Below, piece by piece: positions 13,601-23,619 of a stretch of 64,000 bases of DNA. Position 1 is the stretch's first letter. The number at the start of each line of letters is the position of its first letter. A model generated the notes under the pieces. It did no database searches, was not told the origin of the DNA, and saw nothing but the letters and a program-made list of their open reading frames with translations. The stretch spans positions 30,710,583 to 30,774,582 of the forward strand of contig NC_089985.1 in assembly GCF_036417845.1 (NCBI RefSeq), in the 5' to 3' direction. The translations under genes were made by a program, and so were the position numbers. The stretch is from Apteryx mantelli (taxonomy: Eukaryota > Chordata > Aves > Apterygiformes > Apterygidae).

Positions 13601-16600
13601 AGTATCTTTATTTGATAAAAAATTAATTGTGGGGACAGAGGAAGTGTAGTAGATAGGTCTGTCTGGAGTTCAGTTAAGTATTTGACACTGTGCCATGTGA
13701 GAAATTATTAGTTAAGCTTGAGAAGCTATGCTTTGGTGCAATACCTGTATGTGAGTAGTCTCTGTAAAGGAGAAGACAAAGGGTAGCACTGGATGGAAGG
13801 CTGGGAGTTCCCCCTGAGTCGGTCATGAAGCCAGTCATGTTTAATATTTGCATTAATGATTTTTGGCACAGAAAGCAACGGTGTGCAAGCGGAATTTGTG
13901 ATCATACAAAACTAGGTGTGGTCAATACAAAAGAGGATCAAAATATCATACAGGAAGACCTGGATTGCTTTGAGAACAAGAGTAAATTAGATGGGATGAA
14001 ACCTAATAGTATGAATAGAAGGTTATGCAATTTGGGACAATAATAGGAATTTTGGTTTCTAAGCTGGGAAAGTGTCATTTGGAAATGATAGAGGGGAACA
14101 TTAAAAGATGAGGGCTCCCAGCTGTTTCAGGCCGTGCAGCTTCCTCGCCAGCCTGGCAAGTGTCCCTGAGGACAGGGACAACAGGTGAGCTGTGAAGGCT
14201 GCGATGCTGCTGCTGTCCTGGCAGGACAACTGAGAGACTGAGGGCGCAGAGGTCCTGAATGAGCCTGCACAGCAGGGTACCAGGAGGTGCACAGTGCTGG
14301 TGAAGCTACGGGTACGAGGTGGCCTTACAGCACTTCGTGTTCATGGTCACTCTGCCAGGACCAGACAAAGTGTGTGGGCAAGGCAGAATCATGAAAAATA
14401 AGCAGCTCCAGAAACAGGGCAGTGAAGGTTAAAGGTAAAGATAAATTAGCACCAGTGGAGTCTGGAAACAAGACTGGGTCTAGGCAAGAGACATTACCAG
14501 TAAAGTACCACCTATTGCTGCTCCTGGGGTTTCTGTGCAGGTTTTCAGGGAGAAATGCTGCTGGCTGGCAGAAATATGGAGGAATTGAAAAACCTTCTGT
14601 TTTACAGCCTGCTGTTTCTCCTGAATGCATTCCTTATTGACTTTACTCTCTCTAATTTAATCTTCCTGCATTTTATGAGATTGCAATATACTCGATAAGA
14701 CTAACATGCGCTGCAGCTCAGCCATTGCCCCAACTGTAAGTGATTACAGATGGGGAGCTTACCTTCATTGTGGGCTGATCTCTGAAACATTTTCGTAGTC
14801 ATAAAATATTCTACTTGGCTGCTTTTGAAGGGACAGAGAAATAGTGTTTTGTGCTTCTTCCTGGGACTGTCAGGGAAAAAGGACAGGTGGTGCCGGGGCA
14901 TTTGCATAACTCTGAAAGGTGGCTTTAACTGATGATAAATTTTAATCTAATAACTGTGACCAAAGAATCATGCATCAGCCCCACTGCCATCTCTCCAGGA
15001 TGGACAACCGTAACAGTGCATGTGCCTGCAGAGAGACTTTCCTGCTGCTTCTCTTCCCACCAAGAAGGGCAAACATCAGCTAATCAGCTAGAGATCCGAG
15101 GCAAAGGAAATCCCAGGCTGATCCCCAAACAGCAGGAAGGGCTCTGGAGCCTCCCGGGACACTCCTGCTGGAGCACACAGGGATTTGTTACTCCTGCCGT
15201 GGGCTCAGACAAGCAGCGTGTTTGTTGCACAAGTGAAAGCAGTTCTGCACACCAGCTGTAGGTGAGCGGTGGTGGGGGGAGCAGGCAGAGCCCGTGTGCC
15301 AGGTTGCAGGAGCAGTGGTGGCAGTGATGTGTGGTGCCAGGAAGGTGGAGGTGGCAGTGAATGCTCCAAGCTGCTCTGTCACTGCCTGGAGGTGCAGATT
15401 CACGAGAGAATAACTGGAGTTTTCTGCCTGTGATGCTGAGGTGTAGCTCCCGGGCTTAAAGCAGGAGCTATGTGAACATAAATGGTTCCACATGCAGGAA
15501 TAGGAAATGAGGCAGAAGGGCTCAGAGTGCGCAGGGGAAGAGAGGGTCAAAGCAGTCAGAGGGGACAGTGAATGTCTTGCCAGGGAACCCAAAGTTTGTC
15601 CAGTGTCAGAGGGTAGGAAAAGGCTTTTTGCAGCAGCAGTGTCTGGAATAAACAGCCAACACTGCAGCTGCTTCATGTAATCCTCCTCCAGACGTGGATC
15701 TTGCTCACAGTGCACTAGTTAAAATGCCAAAATGAGCGCTGACACCACAGTGCTCGCAGTGGGACAGGGGTGGGCCGAGCATTGCCTGGTCCTTGCCATC
15801 CTGCTCCAACTCAGGACATTGCCTCAGCTCAGAGACTTCCAGGACAACCTGCCTGTGAGTTTGGGTACTCAGAGCACCTTGGCTTACCTGAGCAGTGGGG
15901 GTAAATGCTTGGCATGATGCAGAGGACTTTCCCTTACAACAGCTACAACATGATCCTGGCCCCAAAAGAAGCCTGCGACTGCGGTGCTCTGGCTTTTTAT
16001 GAGTCCCTCCAAGCCTTGGGCCTGCCACTGGCACTCAAAGCCCTCCTGCCTCCCAGCCGCCCCGGCGGTGTGTGCTGCTCAGGCACATGGGCTCTCTGTG
16101 CAGCCACCCAGCAGCGTTCAGAGAGCGCCTCTGTGGCTGTTGCAGGTACGCAGGCAGCACAATGTGTGTCCTTTCAGCCGAGCTGCAGGCACTGCAAATG
16201 TAGACATGGGCCAGCATCTCACTGCATATCAGTAAGACTCAGCTTCCTAGGCAGGTTTTGTGGGGTATTTTGGTGCTTTTCCCCTGCCAGTGCCAATGAG
16301 AATGAAGTGCTTGCAGTTTTGAAAAATCTGCTCCAGATCTCCTCCCTGCTGCAGCCGCTCACGCTGGAATGCGGTTTCCTTCGCCTGATTAGCTCTGTCT
16401 GTCAGTGGGGTGAGTCCCTCGCCCGCAATCAGTAACCTGAGCTAGTGCTGAAGACATGCCTCATCCCTCCTGCCTGACATGCCTCATCCCTCCTGCCTGC
16501 ATTAGCATCAGGTGCTCGGGCACGGGCCAGAGCAGCACCACTCAGAGAGCTCTACAACTGCTCTTCATGGGGGGGATTAAAAACCCTTTCTCACCAGGAA

Positions 16601-19594
16601 ATCCTCTTCCTCTGTGGTCTTTCATTCAACCGCAAAATACTTGTGAGTACTTCCACGGACATCAGCAAGAGCTGTGGAGCAAGTGTGATGCTAAATTCCC
16701 TTTTATGTGGCTTTCTGCTTGGAAACAGGAGTTTGTGGCAGTGACCAGAGTACTGGGTAGCCTTAATGCTGAACAGCCAGAGGTGTACGCATCTTGCCAC
16801 CAGCCTTGCAGTCAGTAGAGGAGCCAAATTTAACCTTAGCTTAAGAGAGTACCACCCAAAGTTTTATCACCAACCTCTTGTACTTAAATTCCTGCTCCAC
16901 TCCTGCCTTTCACACAGTCAGGTTTCTTCTAGCCATCAGATAAGGTGCTTGCGTGTGACCTGAGCTGACATTTTCGGTGGTTTGAGTTTGCCTAGAAGTG
17001 GCTGTTTCCCCAGTTTCCTTATGTACCAAGGGACGCAAGCAGGTCATATTGGGTGAAACCAATTGGCTTCTCTTACTGCTCCATGAGGCAGAAAGATGTG
17101 AAGGAGGGATCAGCCTGTGCTCTGACATATCAGGCAGTCAGGCTCCCTAGTGCTCCAGATAGGCTTCGAACAAGCCCAGCCAGCTGTAAATTAATGCATC
17201 GAGACCTGGTCTTCACAGCATCACCCTTGTGCCAGCAGACAGCTGCTAACTGCATGTTGGCTTGAGTGCATGCACACTTGACTGCTTGTGTTGGTGCTGT
17301 GTGTCCTCATAGCAAAGGGCTGTGGTGTCAAAAGTGACACTGCTGCATGACAGAGGCTGATCGCACAAACCCCAGGTGGCATGCCACGTGTGGGAATGCT
17401 TTCAGCACTTTGGGGGGTCCTGGCTGTCCCACTGCGAATGACAGGAACATACAGCCATGTTCTCACAGATCCCCCTGCTCTGTGCCATCATCTCTTTCTG
17501 TGGTGCTTTTTAAAATTCATGTTTTCTTCTTTCACAAGCCAGCCTTCTTCCCTGTGCCAGTTTTTAGTTTCTGTTCTCATGCTAGCAGAAGCCAAGCAGT
17601 GAGTTGTTTCTGGACGTTGCCTTTTCAGTTTATAGGTAGGGTCTTCTGCATTTTCAGACTCCCAAAGAGCACCACCACAGTTTACTATGCGTGGCCCTGT
17701 TGTTACCCTGTTTTGGTGCACCCTTGACAGCATCCCAGTAAACAGTGTCACTGGAAGCAGAGAAAGTCGAAGACTTCTTTTGAACACAGGTTGCAAGATA
17801 AGACCTGCCTGAACTTTTCTTAGCAGCTTTAACTGTCATCATTCTTATGCACTGAGGGGGCGGAGGTGGCTTGTAAACACACAGCAGGGGAAGAGAGGTG
17901 TTTCCAAAATACGCTGGAGATTTATAAAGGGACCCTCGGTTCCAGGGACCTCTTGACAGCAGGCTCCAAGCTGTGACCAGAGCTGTCAGCCAGCGGGACA
18001 GCTTGCCCCAGACAGGACTGGACATCCACAGATGACAGGACACCCACACACGCGTTGTGTATGAGGAATACAGCCAGTGTGGGACCTATGCTCTTCAGGA
18101 AGGTACTCCGGGTTTTGCAGTGGGCTCTGAAGTGGGTTTGGATAGCTGTGAAGAAGTACTCTTGGAGGGCACATTTGACTGGTGATTTGCTGGCTGAGGC
18201 CACTTCAGAGAGGCTCCTGTAGACAGATTTCATCATGTTGCAGATCTTATTTAGAGCCCAGATTATCGCTGGCTGAAGCGCTGGGCTGGAGATCGGGATT
18301 CATTTCCTAGGATTCTTGCCGTGTTGGGAGATCTTGGGGAAGTTGCTTTTCCCTGTTCTGCCTCGGCCTTCCCAGGGGACAAACTACTCCCTGCTTTCAT
18401 TAAGTGCTTTAATAGGACTGGTGCTGTGGGGTGATGGCAGATGCTGTGATCACTGCTCAAGCCTGCTGCAGGGAACACATCTGGGTGGGCTGACAACAGC
18501 TATAGCAATCACTGCTCTGACATGCCTGGCTGGGAAATGTGACCATTTCACCCTTTGCATTGTATTAGTGTAACCTTTAGCATGTGGTTTCCTGCTGGTA
18601 GGGCTAGTGGAGGCAGAGAGCGTGCCTTAGCGAAGCTGGGCTTGGAGCTAGCGGCTGTAGTTCTGTTGTGGAAACCCAGAGTGGAGGAGCATTTTGTGCC
18701 AGGAGAAGACTCCCAGAGAGCAGGCACATGGCCAGCAAGTTCTCAGTGCTTTAGGATGAGCAACATTGCCAACCTGCAGAGGCAGATTTTTTCTTTTATC
18801 TGATTCTTGGGCTGCCCCAGGTGATCCCAAGCGCACTGAGAAATGGCATGCCCCCATCGTGAGGCAGCACCCCCATGCGTTGCCCAGAGGCTGCCCTTAG
18901 CAGGGAGCTGTATAAGGGGGAACATGTCCTGCCACCATGCCTTCTGCCCACACCATTCCTCCAGGCACGTCACCATTTATGCTGTGCTGTTGGACTTGTG
19001 TGGTGGCCTGGGAGGGCACTGTAACCAGTTAGATCTGCCCCAGTGAAGGCGCCTGGGATGCCCAGATCTCACCATACCAAAGAAATTCACCCAGCCTGTG
19101 CCAAGGGGAGACCTCCTACTTCAAATATGTGAGTCTGCTGGCTGTATCTGCTTTGCATACGAGATGGATGTTAGTCTTCAAGAGATCTTCTGTTCTTCAG
19201 CAGGGCCTCACAACTGCCCTGGCAGTGGTATGGCCGCTGGCATCTCTGATGTCCTGTGCTTTCCCGTGCATGGTGACAGGGAGTCTTTTGCACATCACCA
19301 CAGCAGAGCCAGCACTTGCTGCTCGGGAACAGGCCAACAAGGTGGTTTCTTAGCCGGCCTTGGGAAGGGGCCATGCAGTGAGAGCAGAGAAGGGGCTCCT
19401 TAGCATAACCCACTGCACTGCCCCTGCTGGCATCTCCCGTGGTGTGAGAGCACGCTTAGCCAGGATAGCTGCTCATCTCCTCTGTCTTTCCCATTTCCTT
19501 GCAGTCCTGGACACACAACATCCAGCGGGAGAAGGAGTTCCTGCGGAAGCTGGTGAAAGCCCGAGTCATCACTGACCTAACCAGTGGGATTTGA
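4481..19594 (+). CDS. ST3GAL3: ST3GAL3, 3' end: two last coding exons (partial gene)
   Basis: The 3' part of ST3 beta-galactoside alpha-2,3-sialyltransferase 3, a type II Golgi membrane enzyme that moves sialic acid from CMP-sialic acid to galactose on N-glycans and type 1/type 2 chains (family knowledge). Coding segments are 4481-4627 and 19505-19594, joined in phase 0 to give 78 residues ending in TSGI and a TGA stop. The spliced peptide contains sialylmotif S (IPTLGSVAITMALH, then CDEVAVAGFGYD), motif III (HYYE) and motif VS (HNIQRE, an H-x4-E pattern), in the order and spacing of the family. It resembles human ST3GAL3 closely, with changes such as V to I and G to N inside motif S. The N-terminal anchor, stem and sialylmotif L exons lie upstream of the window; I found none in 1-4480. 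Both exons have standard AG and GT borders. Identification is firm because ARTN and IPO13 follow. Confidence 0.95.
5640..5860 (+). mobile_element. CR1 LINE 3' end fragment (decayed)
   Basis: The stretch resembles the 3' part of sauropsid CR1 elements. The string GAGGCTCTGGAACAGCCTCT matches the conserved 'rgctctggaacaggctgcc' region, followed by a long gap and GGGACTGGACAGTGTGATCC plus a 'gaggtaccttctggcc' ending equivalent to the usual 'gaggtcccttcc' terminus. It is heavily diverged. The edges are estimates by eye. Confidence 0.6.
10608..10645 (+). repeat. Short AT-rich tandem repeat, unit about ATATAGGGA
   Basis: Three to four imperfect copies of a 9-11 bp unit (TATATAGGGAA) lie in tandem. 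It is a small microsatellite-like run with no other signal attached. Confidence 0.7.
11080..11650. promoter_or_regulatory. Candidate intronic regulatory block (POU/SOX-like sites)
   Basis: A non-repeat block within the ST3GAL3 intron with a dense set of recognisable binding motifs. There are two ATTGG (inverted CCAAT) boxes near 11094 and 11195. An ATGCAAA octamer-like site at 11561-11567 overlaps a SOX-like AACAATAG at 11566-11573. Forkhead-like (ACAAACA) and CATAAA motifs are close by. What I see is motif clustering only. That it is a conserved enhancer is inference, and chance motif matches are common in 570 bp. Confidence 0.3.
12020..14105 (+). mobile_element. CR1 non-LTR retrotransposon, about 2 kb, decayed, endonuclease to RT region
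   Basis: Sense-oriented remains of a chicken-repeat-1 LINE. Landmarks in order are: 'ggtttggtcaaaacctc' then 'acagacctc' near 12.2 kb; 'ttccctgatatgatagctaatgc' and 'gggacaagaagagctgatggc' near 12.35-12.42 kb (endonuclease part); 'aaattaaacagaaagacaac' near 12.5 kb; 'ccatataaataatatgg' near 13.03 kb; and the reverse-transcriptase part at 13.66-14.05 kb (TTTGACACTGTGCCATG, then TTTAATATTTGCATTAATGA, then ACAGGAAGACCTGGATTGCTTTGAG). A 72-codon open piece at 13825-14043 reads FNICINDF and ENKSKLDGMKPN, like CR1 RT, but the element as a whole is broken by stops and frameshifts. It is a fossil with no coding ability. The 5' edge is uncertain and 12.55-12.78 kb may hold a small insertion. Confidence 0.75.
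16453..16498 (+). repeat. Perfect two-copy 23-bp tandem duplication
   Basis: Positions 16453-16475 and 16476-16498 are identical. The unit begins GACATGCCTCAT and ends CCTCCTGCCT. It lies in the ST3GAL3 intron with no coding context. Confidence 0.95.
18270..18475 (+). mobile_element. MIR-like SINE (diverged)
   Basis: It follows the MIR core layout: a 'gcgctgggctggagatcgggat' block, then 'ttgccgtgttgggagatcttggggaagttgctt' in place of the usual 'ttgctgtgtgaccttgggcaagtcactt', then 'ctgcctcggccttccc', then a 'taagtgctttaa' tail. Order and spacing are right but identity is low, so the call is by pattern only. Confidence 0.55.
19505..19594 (+). CDS. ST3GAL3: ST3GAL3 terminal coding exon (motif VS, stop)
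   Basis: Twenty-nine codons plus TGA (19592-19594), preceded by a pyrimidine-rich acceptor ending CCTTGCAG. It begins SWTHNIQREKEF and ends TDLTSGI. The His and Glu of motif VS (H-x4-E), needed for catalysis in animal sialyltransferases, are both present. The length and ending match the human C terminus with one or two substitutions. Confidence 0.95.
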   Translation, partial: SWTHNIQREKEFLRKLVKARVITDLTSGI

Positions 19595-20895
19595 GTGGCT
19601 GCAGCCACTGCCTCAAAGAGAGGAGAGGAAGACACACGCTGCAGCTCTGGGAGCAGACACTGGCAGCCCTCTGCAAGAATCCTGCCTCTCTGGAGACACG
19701 CGGAGATGCCCAGGTGCTCTGGGATGGCCCTCTCACATTGCCAGGCTGCACAAGGCTTGCATCTGCTGTCTCCAGTCCTAGAGTTGGCAGGAGGTGGGCA
19801 TGGGACTGAGTGGGCAGTTCCTGAACTCTGCATAGCAGACGGCTCTTCTGTGTCTAGAATTAAACAGGAAAGACTCAGGAGGGAGAAGAGAGATTTGTGA
19901 ACAAAACAATTTGTGCCAAATGGGAGGTGGTGCTGCCCTGAAGCAGCAATGCCTGAATGTACAAAGTATTATTTTTTAAAAGAAACTCTGCTGGAATCAT
20001 ACTAGAAATACCAAGGTGCAGAGCAAAGTCTGCTTGTGCACAGCCCTGCGAAAAGCTCGGCCTCTCCACGCTCCATCTGCATTGTCACTGGCCTCAGGCC
20101 TTTCCCCAGGAAAACAAATCCGTCCAAAACTTCAGTGTTGTTGGTGCTGCTATAATTTAAAGGGAGAATGGCTTTCCTTCATCCTCCACTTGGAGTTTCT
20201 GGTTGGAGATGAGCATGGGTTTGTTTTTCTGCACTTTTCCTTGCTTCCTGCATAGAGGCAGCAGCAGCAACCACTTATTTGGCTGCATTTTCCATAGCTG
20301 TTGCTCTGCCCTGACTCTGCCCTGACCCCAACATGGAGCAGGGAGCCAATGGCTTTCTCTGCCTGCAGCAGACCCTCGCTGCCTTCCTGCCTGTCACAGC
20401 GTTGAGGAGCCTGCCTCGTTGTGCTCAAGGCTTTCAGGCCTCTTGGTTTGTGCCTGCTGTGCAGGACCCTTGTGGAGTCCATGCAAATTGGTGTCACCAT
20501 TTCTGGACAGCATCTCGCTTTATTTTTGTGTGGGAGGAGGTCAGATCTTGCATGGAGATCTGAAGCTTTACAGTGTTTAAGAGCAGGCAGCCGAAGACAT
20601 GTTTGTTTCATGTTCCCGACTTGATCGTGTTACCTATTTAAGTGACTCGTGACCTCAGTGATGATGGAGCCTGTTGGCAGGGGTCGGGGGGCCTGCTGGG
20701 AACCCTTGCCATCTGCTTGGCCCCTGCTCACTTCATTTCCAAGCTCCTTCTGTGCTGCTCTAGCACTGCTGCTCCTCCAGTTCTCAGGAGTGTGTCCCTT
20801 CCTTTGCCGTCTTGGTCCCGAGATGCAGTATTTGCACATTTGATTTGTATACGTACTTCAGAGGAGCTGGAATAAACTGAGCAACACGGCCAAGT
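19595..20895 (+). other. ST3GAL3: ST3GAL3 3' untranslated region
   Basis: Non-coding sequence after the TGA. Two polyadenylation hexamers are visible: ATTAAA at 19859-19864 and canonical AATAAA at 20871-20876. The second is followed within about 25 bases by G/T-rich sequence (GTGTGAGGATGGTGGGGTGG), as expected at a cleavage site. A short (about 0.3 kb) and a long (about 1.3 kb) 3'UTR form are therefore both plausible. The end given is an estimate. Confidence 0.6.
20871..20876 (+). terminator. Polyadenylation signal AATAAA, likely main ST3GAL3 site
   Basis: A canonical hexamer 1.28 kb after the ST3GAL3 stop, followed by a GT-rich element. Beyond it the sequence becomes GC-rich intergenic DNA. 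An alternative ATTAAA lies at 19859. Confidence 0.6.
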
Positions 20896-22949
20896 GTGAG
20901 GATGGTGGGGTGGTCTTATCTGTCTGGAGAGCGTGGGCAGAACAGGGACTGCCGGGGGAATGGTTACAGGTGGAAATGCGCTCCCGCTCTTGTCTAGCCT
21001 GGAAGGGGCCGGACTGCACCCACAGAGGGGCAGCATGGACTTCGTGCCTCGAGCCGAGTCCCTGTGTGTCGAGGCACGGCATGCAGCCAGCCCCTAGTGG
21101 GATCGGTGGAGGGGGTCTCCAGGAGGGATGTTAGCGGGGCTCGTGGTTGTGGCACTGTATCTGATGTTCTCCAGAGGAATGCAGTCTGCCTTGCTCTGAG
21201 CTGGAGGGGGAACTTAGCCCTCACATGGATAAATGGGGAAAGGATGCTCAGAACAGGGCTCACATGGGTTCCCCCAGGCCGTCTGTGCCCCCACTGGCTT
21301 GCAGTGGGTCGTGGCTCCTGGGCTGAGACCCCACAGGGGATGTGCAGGATGGGGCAGGCAATGAACCATGCATGGAGCAAAGGAGCAAACCGTACAAAAT
21401 GGTATGAGACCAGGCTCCAGGAAGAGGCAAGTCTTGGTTTCGACACGGTGCTGGCCACATCCTCGGGTGGGACATGCCCCTCAGGAGCCTCTCCTGTGTG
21501 GTGCACCCGGTGTGCCCATAGCCAAGGAGCCTGCTTGGGGGCAAGTCCTGCCCAGCTTCTGGTCAGGGCTGCTCCCTGTCTGGTAGTCTGGGCATAGCTC
21601 AAAGATCCTGCCTCTTCCAGGCCCCAGAGGACAAAGAGATGCTGGGAGGCTCCATTTGAATATTCTCCCCCAATTTTTTTTTCCTGTTTGAGGAACTGGA
21701 TTTCCATGGCTCTCACCAGGTGACACTCCCTCTGTGGTCCCTGTGCGCCGAGGCCCTCCCAGGGTGGCATCGGGAGACCTGGGCTGGAGATTGTCACTGA
21801 GGGCAGGGTGGGCACTGTCCTCCGTCTTGGCGCTTGAATTGGGTTTTTAACCAGCCACTGCAGGAGTCCTGGGACGTTGATGGGGGTGATGGGCAGTGTC
21901 CACATGCTGTGTTGAGCTGAGACGCCAGAGAACCAGACAGCCGCAGCAGGGAGGAGGAGGAGGGTGAGGAAAAGCCTTCGGTGTCAGTGCTGGGCCCCTC
22001 TCCGCCCCTCTCCACCCCTCAGAGGAGCAGAAACATGAGGCTGATCAGGAGGAGAATCGTATGTGATTTCCCTCCTGCTCACATGCGCAGATGGTGCAGC
22101 ACACAGTGACCAGCCATCTCCTGGGCAGCCAGGTCTGTGACCATCCTTCTGTGCCCCAGCTGAGCACCTAGACTGGGGACCTGGGCTAGACTGGGGACCT
22201 TTTGCTAGCAGGATCTAGTGGGCCTGGGATTAGCTGCAGGGGATGTACCCCCCAACGGAGACTTGCAGTGGTATTACATTTAATGTTGTCCCTTTTATTC
22301 AACGCTACAACATTGTGGGGCACCTTTATCCTCTGCCTCACTGTCTCCAAGTCCTTGGAGGGAACATCTCCGCTGCTCTGCCTTCCCTGCCATCGCAGCT
22401 CCCCACCATGGTCAGGGCCAGGTCCTGATGGGAAACCCTCCCTGCAGACCAGGGAGGTGACTCCAGTGGGGGTCTCTAGGCAGAAGTGCCCGGGCTGATT
22501 AGACAAGTCCGTGGCCTAGGGTGACTGCGGTGGGTCGGGACCCCATCTGCAGGCAGAATGCAAGAGGATGGGGAGTGCACGTTGTGGGGCTGGAGGCTCC
22601 CCGCCACTCGCTGTCCCCATGTGCCTTCAGCTGAGGGCTCTCGGCGGGGCCCGTGGTGGGGCCTACGGGGCAAGTGTCCCCGAGGAGCAGCCCGTGGCCA
22701 GGCCCTGGGGGTGCTGCGGGCACGTGCCACAGCCCTGCTGGGTCTCCCTCCCGAAGGCCCTTCCTTTGGCTCGTTCCCTGCAAGCACCTGCAGCCACCTC
22801 CCGCCCTCTGAAAGGCTGCAGTCCTGCCAGCCGGAGCGGTGTGCGCGGGTCAGGGCAGGGTCAGTGGGACGGATGTGAGTCTTGGCCTCTCCCTGCCGTG
22901 ACTCACCTTTTCGTCTTGGAAGGGAGAGCCCAGGGGAATTCTCCGCGGC

Positions 22950-22959
22950 CTAAATATAG
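22950..22959 (+). promoter_or_regulatory. MEF2-like site
   Basis: CTAAATATAG fits the MEF2 consensus CTA(A/T)4TAG exactly. It sits alone in a GC-rich setting between ST3GAL3 and ARTN. A ten-base match can arise by chance; function is not shown. Confidence 0.3.
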
Positions 22960-23395
22960 AGCAGGGTTGCCTGACGCCTCTGACGCGCTGCTATGCAGAA
23001 GGGCCATTCGGGTGGCAGGGAACCTGCCTGGAGAGAGGCTGGGGAGGTCAGGGGTGGGGAGAGCCCTGCGCTGTGGGAGAGCCAGGTAGGGGGTGCTGCT
23101 GTGGGGTCTTGCTCCTGCCTGGGCAGAGAGCAGGTCTGGGGGTGCTGCTGGCCTGCAGGGACACCAGCACATGCTGGCCTGGGGGAGAGGGGCCACAGGG
23201 GAGCTGCCACCACGCTGACTGCAGCATGAGTGGGTGCCAGCAGGCTGCTCAAGCGCTTGGGGCACGCAGCCCTCCCTGGTGCTGCTGCCCCAGCATCGGG
23301 GTCCCCCACCAGTTCGCCCCAGGGCAGGTCTGGCCACGCTGTGGCCTCCAGTTCACATGTGCCAAATGGAGGCAGCAGGGGAGGATCTGCTGCTG

Positions 23396-23470
23396 CCCAG
23401 CATCCCTCAGCCCAGCACTCCTCACTCCAACATCCCTCCGCCCGGCATCCCTTGGTCTGGTATCTCCGGG
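23396..23470 (+). repeat. 15-bp minisatellite, about five imperfect units
   Basis: Successive units read like CCCAGCATCCCTCAG, CCCAGCACTCCTCACT, CCAACATCCCTCCG, CCCGGCATCCCTTGG and TCTGGTATCTCCGGG. In one antisense frame this yields a periodic Cys-Trp peptide (EGCWSEECWAEGCW), which is an artefact of the repeat. Confidence 0.75.
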
Positions 23471-23597
23471 CTTCCAGGGACTCCTTTCTCCTGGGAGAGA
23501 GCAGCAGGGAGGGCAGGAGGCCCTGCCCCATCGTGCTGCTGTGCACCCTCCATGTGGGCACTGGTGGGAGAAGGGGAAGGTGCCAAGCCAGGGCTAT

Positions 23598-23619
23598 CTG
23601 TCTGTCTGTCTGTGCGTAT
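23598..23619 (+). repeat. Short CTGT microsatellite
   Basis: Four copies of CTGT in tandem (ATCTGTCTGTCTGTCTGTGC) within the intergenic region. Confidence 0.75.

Larger units (their letters stand above)
4628..19504 (+). other. ST3GAL3: ST3GAL3 last intron (14.9 kb)
   Basis: A large GT-AG intron between the two ST3GAL3 exons. Flanking protein is contiguous (SAIKE then SWTHN), so no coding exon is missing. It contains a CR1 3' fragment near 5.7 kb, a short AT-rich tandem repeat at 10.6 kb, a candidate regulatory block at 11.1-11.65 kb, a roughly 2 kb decayed CR1 at 12.0-14.1 kb, a 23-bp duplication at 16.45 kb and a MIR-like SINE at 18.3 kb. I saw nothing else with a recognisable identity; scattered ORFs below 200 codons have no family resemblance. 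Confidence 0.85.

Noticed and set aside
13825-14043. 72-codon open piece as a gene
   Set aside because: It is a remnant of the CR1 reverse transcriptase, with both flanks broken by stops and frameshifts.
15905-16435. 176-codon ORF with an exon-like segment at 16290-16410 (acceptor-like CTGCCAG, donor-like GGTGAGT)
   Set aside because: The leucine-rich peptide matches no family I know and would interrupt the continuous ST3GAL3 reading. Cryptic splice-like sites are common.
23396-23470. Cys-Trp periodic antisense peptide as a small repeat protein
   Set aside because: The periodicity comes from the 15-bp DNA minisatellite; the repeat explains it fully.
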